NCBI GenBank assembly: GCA_944388965.1
Contig: CALXKL010000003.1
Span: forward strand, 164,071 to 228,070
DNA length: 64,000 nucleotides
Direction of reading: 5' to 3'
DNA from: an uncultured Spirochaetales bacterium
Lineage (GTDB): Bacteria > Spirochaetota > Spirochaetia > Sphaerochaetales > Sphaerochaetaceae
The notes below the pieces were generated by a model. That model was not told where the DNA came from. It ran no database searches and saw nothing but the letters and a program-made list of their open reading frames with translations. Shown piece by piece: positions 24,159 to 30,511 of the stretch. Numbering within the stretch: position 1 is the stretch's first letter; each line of letters opens with the position of its first letter. The position numbers and the translations under genes are program-made.

Positions 24159-25231
24159 GCATCGGCCTCCTTTCTTCTGTTCGCATATATGACCGTCATG
24201 GATACGAGGGCCAGGAACACCAGTATGAGGATTGTGGCGACCTTGCCTCCTGCAGTGGGACCGCTCGTCGAACTTGCCAGACCGAAGTTGTGTGCCATGG
24301 CGCCCCCGACCATGAGTCCCAGGACCGTGACGGCACTGTCGCTGTTGCCTTCACCGGCCATGATGATCTGTCTGAGCGGACAGCCTCCAAGGAGAACGGA
24401 GCCGAAACCCACCACCACCATGCCAAGAACGTTCCACAGCTGGGCGGTATGGGCCACGGGCTGACCTTCGAAGCCGGGAGAGAACTTTCCGCCCACGATG
24501 TTCACGACAAGAGCGGAGAGGAACACGGCAAGAAAGCCGGTGACAAGGGTCGTGTCCCTCATCAGGAAGATGTCGCGCATTCCACCGGCGAAGCACAGTC
24601 TCGAGCGCTGGGCCAGAGCTCCTACGGCAAGGCCTGCAAGCAGAGAGGCTACTATGGGTGCCCTCATGCTTCCCGGTCCCTCGGTGGAGAATCTGAGCAG
24701 GCCAGGAGCCGCTACAAGTATAATGAACAATACGACATACAGAATGCTTATTCCGCTTCCCTCGAGTCTCGAGCTCTCCTTCGCACGTCCAAGCGAGAAG
24801 CCCATGTTCAATGCGATGCAGCCAAGCCCTATGCCGATGACGAAGCCGACAAGGCCGAAGAGCGCATTGAAATCACCTGCGGCAAGGCGCAGCACCATCC
24901 TCAGCGGACAGCCGAGGAACACCAGTGCACCTATGGTGACGCATACCCCGATCAGGAACCTCAGCAGAGGGGACGAACCGGATCTGGGGCGGAACTCTCC
25001 ACGGATCAACGATATTATGAATGCACCTAGTCCGAGGCCGAGTATCTCGGGCCTGAGATACTGTACGTTGGATGCGCTGTGAAGTCCGAGGCTTCCCGCC
25101 GCATCGCGCAGGAAGCAGGCTATGCAGAAACCCATGTTGCCGGGATTGCCGAGCATGACGAGAATGAAGGCGACCACGCCTGTGACGATTCCGGTCAGTG
25201 CAAGCATCTTTCTATCTGTGGATATCTTCAT
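24155..25231 (-). CDS. yedE: YedE-type putative selenium transporter
   Basis: Integral inner-membrane protein of the YeeE/YedE family; the YedE subgroup tracks with selenium use. Seen: 358 residues with about ten hydrophobic segments in two similar halves. The conserved cysteine motifs are GFCIACFLRDAAG, FLGCPLRM, SRLCFAGGMRD and LGGCPLRQ. ATG 25231 is preferred (MKISTDRKM); alternative starts are ATG 25249 and GTG 25258. A TAGAAT box ends 8 bp before it and no ribosome site is present, hinting at a leaderless transcript. Divergent from the cysteine desulfurase gene. Confidence 0.88.
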   Translation of the reverse strand: MKISTDRKMLALTGIVTGVVAFILVMLGNPGNMGFCIACFLRDAAGSLGLHSASNVQYLRPEILGLGLGAFIISLIRGEFRPRSGSSPLLRFLIGVCVTIGALVFLGCPLRMVLRLAAGDFNALFGLVGFVIGIGLGCIALNMGFSLGRAKESSRLEGSGISILYVVLFIILVAAPGLLRFSTEGPGSMRAPIVASLLAGLAVGALAQRSRLCFAGGMRDIFLMRDTTLVTGFLAVFLSALVVNIVGGKFSPGFEGQPVAHTAQLWNVLGMVVVGFGSVLLGGCPLRQIIMAGEGNSDSAVTVLGLMVGGAMAHNFGLASSTSGPTAGGKVATILILVFLALVSMTVIYANRRKEADA

Positions 25232-25293
25232 ATCAACCGATTCTACCATTGTCCTCACGTGAAAACAATGGAAAATGTGATAGACTTCAATCC

Positions 25294-26436
25294 ATGAGAC
25301 GTATCTATTTCGACAATGCGGCGACGGGATTTCCCAAGGCCCCCGGGGTTTCCGATGCGGTGAAGGACTTCCTCGACCACAACTGCGTCAATCTTTCAAG
25401 GACGTTCAGCCGTGAGGAGGAGGCCCAGGAGGACTACATGCTCCACCTCAGGGAGACGGTCGCACACATCTTCCACGCCGACGGTCTGGTACCCGTCTTC
25501 TCGGGAGGACTGACGGAATCGCTGAACACCATCATAGGAGGCCACTACCACAGGGGCGATCATGTCATCGTCACTCCTTTCGAGCACAACGCCGTGCTCA
25601 GGGCGCTGACGCTGTACGGAATAGAGTTCTCGGTGCTTGAGAGCGACGGTAGAGGTAACACACTCTTCGACGGTCTGTCCTCTCTTGTCACGGACAGAAC
25701 CAAGGCGCTGATTGCAACGGCGGCATCCAATGTGACGGGAATCGTCACTAATCTGGAGGCCGCATCGAAGGCGGCCCATGAGAACGGCCTGGAGTTCATC
25801 ATCGACACGGCGCAGGCATCACCCTGCCGCGACATCGACTTCGCACGTCTGGGAGCATCGGCGATCGCATTCACCGCACACAAGGGCTTCATGGGCCCTG
25901 AAGGTGTCGGAGGATTCATAGCCTCAGACGACTTTCTCGCATCGACAAGGCCAATCATCGCAGGCGGGACGGGAAGCCTGTCCGACATCCTCGAAATGCC
26001 ACAGGGCCTTCCCGACCGGTTCGAAGCCGGAACCATGAACCTCGCAGGTCTGTGGGGCTTCGGCAAGGCGGTGGAATACCATCTGGACAACAGGGACGAG
26101 CTTGCAGAACGGACGAAGAAGGCGACACGGCTTCTCCATGGAACCCTCCAGGACCTGGAAGGCATCAGGATCGTCGGGGATGTGGACCTCGAGTGCCACA
26201 TGCCGCTTTTCAGCATCACCTGCACCAGAGGGGACGTATCCAGGCTCTGCTACGGACTGTCCAGACTGGGCATCGAGGCCCGGGTCGGCCTGCACTGCGC
26301 ACCGTTGGCACACAAGGCGCTCGGCACGTATCCGACAGGAACGCTGCGCCTTTCAGCCGGCGTCTTCACCACGCTGGACGACTTCGAGGCCCTGAGGATG
26401 GGCATCAAGGAGGTTCTGAATGAGACGATTCTTTGA
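25294..26436 (+). CDS. Cysteine desulfurase / selenocysteine lyase-type PLP enzyme
   Basis: Class V aminotransferase fold that removes S (or Se) from cysteine (or selenocysteine). Seen: 380 residues. N-terminus YFDNAATGFPKAP, PLP lysine Lys197 in FTAHKGFMGPEG, PLP contacts EHNAVLRAL and IIDTAQA, catalytic Cys335 in RVGLHCAPLAHKALGT. Divergent from yedE and overlapping the XdhC-like gene by 17 nt. Context suggests it supplies selenide or makes the terminal sulfido/selenido ligand of the hydroxylase molybdenum; no iscU-like scaffold is adjacent, so Fe-S assembly is less likely. Confidence 0.9.
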   Translation: MRRIYFDNAATGFPKAPGVSDAVKDFLDHNCVNLSRTFSREEEAQEDYMLHLRETVAHIFHADGLVPVFSGGLTESLNTIIGGHYHRGDHVIVTPFEHNAVLRALTLYGIEFSVLESDGRGNTLFDGLSSLVTDRTKALIATAASNVTGIVTNLEAASKAAHENGLEFIIDTAQASPCRDIDFARLGASAIAFTAHKGFMGPEGVGGFIASDDFLASTRPIIAGGTGSLSDILEMPQGLPDRFEAGTMNLAGLWGFGKAVEYHLDNRDELAERTKKATRLLHGTLQDLEGIRIVGDVDLECHMPLFSITCTRGDVSRLCYGLSRLGIEARVGLHCAPLAHKALGTYPTGTLRLSAGVFTTLDDFEALRMGIKEVLNETIL

Positions 26437-27319
26437 AGAGCTCGAGGAGAGGCTTCGCACAGGCCAGGTCTTCGTCGCGACACACGTCATGCAGGATGGA
26501 TTCGTCAGCCAGGACTTCATGGACGGCGGCGAGTATGTGTCGAGGATGACCTATCCGGTGCATCTGGTGCTCTTCGGAGGCGGACACATAGCACAGGCGC
26601 TGAGCCGCCTTGCCCGGATGTGCAATATGGCCGTCACCGTCATTGAAGACAGGAGGGAGATTCTGACGAGGGAGAACTTCCCGCATGGAGAGGAACTCAT
26701 ATACAGCCCGTTCGACAGGCTGCCTGAGGATCTGCTCACATCAATCGCGAACCCCTACTGCTGCATATTCACCCATGGGCACGGCCATGACGGCGAATGC
26801 CTTGTACACTGCTGTAGCCACCCGTGCGAATACATCGGCATGATCGGGTCCAGACGGAAGATCGAAGGCTGCTTCGAGTATGCAAGACATCATGGAATCG
26901 GAGACGATGCTCTCTCACGGGTCCACTCTCCGATAGGCCTTGCCATAAACGCCGTCACTCCGGCGGAGATAGCCGTATCCATCATGGCAGAGGTCATCTC
27001 GGTCTACAGGAGCGAACGCCATGTGGTGGTGCTGGATCCGGAGCTTGTCAGACAGATCGCCTCGAGTCACGACGGCATCGTATGCAGGATACTGCGCGCC
27101 GACGGCTCGTCACCAGGCAAGGAGGGGGCGATGATGCTGGTGGATGGAGACAGAATCCTTGGCACGGTCGGAGGAGGAGCGCTCGAGGCGAAGGCCATCG
27201 AAGAGGCCAGAGCGACGACCAGGGACCACATCGTCGAATACAGGCTGGACGACACAGGCAACCTGGGCATGACCTGCGGAGGAGATGTGACGATGCTCTT
27301 CTCTACTTGTCGAGCATGA
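26420..27319 (+). CDS. XdhC/CoxI-family maturation protein with swapped domain order
   Basis: XdhC proteins bind molybdenum cofactor and help insert its terminal sulfido ligand into xanthine dehydrogenase. Seen: 299 residues. The Rossmann half comes first (LVLFGGGHIAQALSRLA, 49-65; VHSPIGLAINAVTPAEIAVSI, 168-188). The CoxI half comes second (GIVCRILRADGSSPGKEGAM, 219-238; ILGTVGGGALEAKAIEEA, 246-263; LGMTCGGDV, 282-290). Canonical XdhC and this window's YqeB have the opposite order. There is no frameshift, so it is a real rearranged protein. Coupled to the desulfurase gene, which fits a combined sulfuration/selenation step. Confidence 0.85.
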   Translation: MRRFFEELEERLRTGQVFVATHVMQDGFVSQDFMDGGEYVSRMTYPVHLVLFGGGHIAQALSRLARMCNMAVTVIEDRREILTRENFPHGEELIYSPFDRLPEDLLTSIANPYCCIFTHGHGHDGECLVHCCSHPCEYIGMIGSRRKIEGCFEYARHHGIGDDALSRVHSPIGLAINAVTPAEIAVSIMAEVISVYRSERHVVVLDPELVRQIASSHDGIVCRILRADGSSPGKEGAMMLVDGDRILGTVGGGALEAKAIEEARATTRDHIVEYRLDDTGNLGMTCGGDVTMLFSTCRA

Positions 27320-28583
27320 TCTTCAGAATCTCGACATCCGTCTCCTTCATGCCTTCCCGGCCCACGCGGCCGAAGCTCTCGATCGTCTGCTCGATGTCCT
27401 TGCCCACAAGTCCTTCCCCGTCCTTGAAGCAGTTGCCTTCCTTGGTCATCTCGTAGCTGAGGATGGCCGCCTCCAGCGCACTGGATATCTTGGCCGCGCA
27501 GCTGGGCTTGGCACCATCGCATACGATTCCACCGACGTTGGCAAGGACATCCGTGATCGTCTGGCTTATCTCGTCGGCGCTTCCTCCCAGCAGGAAGCAT
27601 ATCCCCGCAGCGGCACCTGTTGCGGCGTTCACCGCTCCGCAGAAGGCGGAAAGCGGGCCGATATAGCGTTTCTGATGGATCGCTATGAGATTGGACAGGG
27701 CAAGCGCCCTGACCAGCTCCTCATGGCTCTTGTGGTACTCCTTCGCGTACTCGATGACAGGCAGCGACACCGTCAGCCCCTGGTTGCCCGACCCGGAGTT
27801 TATGATCACGGGAAGCGAACAGCCCGACATCCTTGCATCGGAGCCTGCCGCAGCCATGGCACGGGCACGGATACGAACATCTGAGGCATCGTAATGGGTC
27901 AGCAGAGTGCGCCCGACCGACACTCCATACTTCCTTGACAGGCCTTCCCTGGCAATCGCCGTGTTGTATTCGATCTGGCGGTCGATGGTGGGGGCTATGT
28001 CCTCTACAGGCACGTTCTTCGCGTAGTCTATGATTCTCGAGACGGACATACCGCTCCTGTCTGTCCTGTGCTCGCTGGATGCAGCCGTACAGGAGGCCTT
28101 GCGGTCCACCATGACCTTCCCGTCCTTCTCCAGGTACGTGATGTTGGTATGCTCTCCCGATACGATGCACGTGCACTCGTGGCACGCAGTACGGCCGGCT
28201 ATCTCTATGTAAAGCGATGGAACACCCGTGGCAAGCTCGACAGATGCAAAGCCTGCGGCCATGAGCACCTTCGCCTCGTCGATCTGCTCCTTTGTTATGC
28301 AGGAGAGCACCTCCAGCACCAGATCGGCCCTTCCACCCAGGACGCCGAGGATGGCGGCGACCTCGATGCCCTTCATTCCGCCTGAATTCGGGACAGTCAC
28401 CGCCTTGACGTTCTTTATGATGTTTCCGCTCGTCCTTATGTCGATATGTTCCGGCATCTCGCCCAGCGTGGAGCGCATCATGCTGGCGCAGTAGGCGATG
28501 GCGATGGGCTCGGTACAGCCCAGTGCGGGCTCGAGCTCCTCTTCGAGTATCTTGGTGAAAGTGTCGTAGAAGGTTTCGCTCAT
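27303..28583 (-). CDS. cyuA: CyuA/YhaM-type L-cysteine desulfidase
   Basis: Iron-sulfur enzyme of the serine-dehydratase-alpha-like UPF0597 family that breaks cysteine to pyruvate, ammonia and sulfide. Seen: 426 residues. The family signature EEELEPALGCTEPIAIAYCAS is at the N-terminus (split here for length: ELEPALGCTEPIAIAY), followed by SGNIIKNVKAVTVPNSGG and, further on, SGNQGLTVSLPV and FCGAVNAATGAAAGICFLL with conserved cysteines. ATG 28583 is selected from a longer frame because the family N-terminus begins there. It converges on the XdhC-like gene with a 17-nt overlap. It could supply sulfide/selenide or protect against excess cysteine. Confidence 0.88.
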   Translation of the reverse strand: MSETFYDTFTKILEEELEPALGCTEPIAIAYCASMMRSTLGEMPEHIDIRTSGNIIKNVKAVTVPNSGGMKGIEVAAILGVLGGRADLVLEVLSCITKEQIDEAKVLMAAGFASVELATGVPSLYIEIAGRTACHECTCIVSGEHTNITYLEKDGKVMVDRKASCTAASSEHRTDRSGMSVSRIIDYAKNVPVEDIAPTIDRQIEYNTAIAREGLSRKYGVSVGRTLLTHYDASDVRIRARAMAAAGSDARMSGCSLPVIINSGSGNQGLTVSLPVIEYAKEYHKSHEELVRALALSNLIAIHQKRYIGPLSAFCGAVNAATGAAAGICFLLGGSADEISQTITDVLANVGGIVCDGAKPSCAAKISSALEAAILSYEMTKEGNCFKDGEGLVGKDIEQTIESFGRVGREGMKETDVEILKIMLDK

Positions 28584-28784
28584 AAGCAGAATCCTAACAT
28601 ATAAGACGGCGCTTGTGCATGACGGATGGAAGAGAGAGCAAGAACCAAAGGGCAAGCAGGACATGGTATGCGTAAACGTCTTCCTAAGCAGAATCATGGA
28701 ACATCCCTTCGATTCGCAGGAAAGAACTTTTCTTTCCTGAAAGAACAGAATTCAGAGACAGTTGTATCAGATTCAGGTAATGAT

Positions 28785-29042
28785 TCAGATGAACCTGGAA
28801 GCAGGAACGTCAAAGATTTCGGAAAGCTTCTTTGCCATCATCCTGCTGATAGGCTTTCTGTCATTCTCAAGATTGGATATGAACTGCTTTGTGGTTCCAA
28901 GCACTGCAGCAAGTTCAGGCTGCGTCATTCCTTTCAGCCTGCGATAAAAGCGGAGAGATCTGCCAGGAGTATCTTTTGCTCTTTCCTCCCTATACCACTC
29001 CATATCCTCGACATTCATCATATCGTCTTCTACAATCCTCAC
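28785..29042 (-). CDS. XRE-family (Cro/CI) helix-turn-helix protein, possibly 5'-truncated
   Basis: Seen: 85 residues from a GTG. HTH_3 domain RRLKGMTQPELAAVLGTTKQ with ISNLENDRKPISRMMAKKL (about 35-75), the usual antitoxin/phage-repressor fold. The frame continues 22 protein-like codons upstream (NQVLRLVSEYGPDN) before the double stop TGA TAA and has no ATG, GTG or TTG there other than the GTG used. The N-terminus may therefore be lost, or a rare start is used. No toxin partner is recognisable. Local base composition is AT-richer than the neighbourhood, suggesting acquisition. Confidence 0.6.
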   Translation of the reverse strand: MRIVEDDMMNVEDMEWYREERAKDTPGRSLRFYRRLKGMTQPELAAVLGTTKQFISNLENDRKPISRMMAKKLSEIFDVPASRFI

Positions 29043-29260
29043 GTTATCAGGGCCGTATTCGGAGACAAGCCGCAGAACCTGATTTTATCACAACGTGTTT
29101 TTCCCTGATGATGTTATCTGTTGTGGTGACAAATGAAAGCTCCCCTTCCGTGCAACACACATCAGGGGAGAATACGTTTCTCAAATGCTGGGTGACAGTA
29201 CTTTATGCTTAGTAAAAGCCAGGCCCTTATAAAGCCATAAGAGCCCAACTCTGGTTTGGA

Positions 29261-30295
29261 TTACGCGGAAGGTTCCTGTATCACTTTACAACCGGATACT
29301 TTGACAATAGCATCTGCTCTAGCTGAATCGTTCCACACAGCGTTTACTTTATCAGCAGCAACTCCTGAGATGTCATTTCCACTACCCCAGTTGATTGTTG
29401 CACCAGCCGTATTCGTAACGAGGACTGCAGCCTTCGAGTCTGAAGAGAAAGTCGTACCGGAAACGTTCAATGTAACGGACTTTCTGTCTGGTTCGCCGAT
29501 ATACTCATCTGCAATCTTGATGGCTCTGTTATCATTTGTAATAGAGCTCTTTCCATTGATTGTGCAATCTTCTATAGACACAGTCTGGCAAGTGGCCTGA
29601 ATCCAAAGCATATAGGCAGAAGTCGTACCACCATTATCAGAGATTGTAGACCTCTTTATCGTGGCATCCATTCCAACAGCAATCGCATTGTTTGCCGTGA
29701 CATTGTCCAAGACGACATTGCAATTGAAGGTTATGTCATGACCATTCCAAGTTCCGCCATCAGCATTATATCCTGAGTTGTCGATAGTGGCGTTCTTGAT
29801 TGTGAGCACGGCATCTTCATTCTTTGTGTAGATTGCATTCCAGTCGGAGTCGGTGTTGTGGAATGTAATGGTATGCCCATTACCTTCAACCACAATGCTT
29901 GTCGTACTCGCAGTGCCAAACACGGACTTGTCATTTGTTGGCCATGGAGCAATATCAATTGTGATATCATCCTGAAGGCTGATGATGACCTCGCCTTCGT
30001 TCATTGTCGCCTTCAGAAAGTCTGCTCCATTACTGACGATCATTTTTCCGCATGCTGTGCACTTGCCATTCGCATCAGGATTGTGTCCCTTTGCAGGAAT
30101 CGCTTCAGTCTCTGTCTCAGAACAGCCTTTACACGTGCGCGTCTTCACGCCTTCCTCTGTGCAGGTTGCCTCCTTTGTGATTGTCCATTCTCCAAATTCA
30201 TGCTCATGAGGTGCTGGAGTCGGAGTGTTGTCGTCGCAGGCGACGAAGGCGAACAGCATCATTGATGCCAGCAGCAGGACAAGTATTCTCTTCAT
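29261..30295 (-). CDS. Surface lipoprotein with EATCTEEG module and beta-helix-like domain
   Basis: Seen: 344 residues. Signal peptide MKRILVLLLASMMLFAFVAC with lipobox cysteine Cys20, then a Pro-rich spacer, then a Cys-rich module (FGEWTITKEATCTEEGVKTR, ending IPAKGH) common in host-associated bacterial surface proteins. The remaining approximately 250 residues have short Asn/Asp/Thr-rich strands (ITFHNTDSDWNAIYTKNEDA, IKNATIDNSG) resembling a right-handed parallel beta-helix. No catalytic residues can be assigned. AAGGAG with 9-nt spacing supports the ATG at 30295. Base composition is AT-richer than the flanks. Confidence 0.75.
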   Translation of the reverse strand: MKRILVLLLASMMLFAFVACDDNTPTPAPHEHEFGEWTITKEATCTEEGVKTRTCKGCSETETEAIPAKGHNPDANGKCTACGKMIVSNGADFLKATMNEGEVIISLQDDITIDIAPWPTNDKSVFGTASTTSIVVEGNGHTITFHNTDSDWNAIYTKNEDAVLTIKNATIDNSGYNADGGTWNGHDITFNCNVVLDNVTANNAIAVGMDATIKRSTISDNGGTTSAYMLWIQATCQTVSIEDCTINGKSSITNDNRAIKIADEYIGEPDRKSVTLNVSGTTFSSDSKAAVLVTNTAGATINWGSGNDISGVAADKVNAVWNDSARADAIVKVSGCKVIQEPSA

Positions 30296-30450
30296 CAGAT
30301 TCATCTCCTTTTCTGCTGGAAGGCTACCCCCCCCTGCCCTCTTGTCAAGAGTATCTGAGATCCGGAAAAACAGACGACTGTGAAGAACTCTTTCCGATAT
30401 TATCATCTGGTTATTCCAGATCCGGCTTTTTCCTGTTGCAATTTGCATAC

Positions 30451-30486
30451 GAAAGAGGCCGTGCCTCCCTGTAGAAGCACAGCCTC
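30451..30486 (-). terminator. Terminator of the xdh operon
   Basis: 10-bp stem, plus-strand GAGGCCGTGC (30455-30464) / GCACAGCCTC (30477-30486), one mismatch-type G-T pair, 12-nt loop; TTTC follows on the minus strand. Lies 26 bp past the xdhD stop. Confidence 0.7.
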
Positions 30487-30511
30487 GTCATTCTTCCCTT
30501 GGTTCTGGGTA

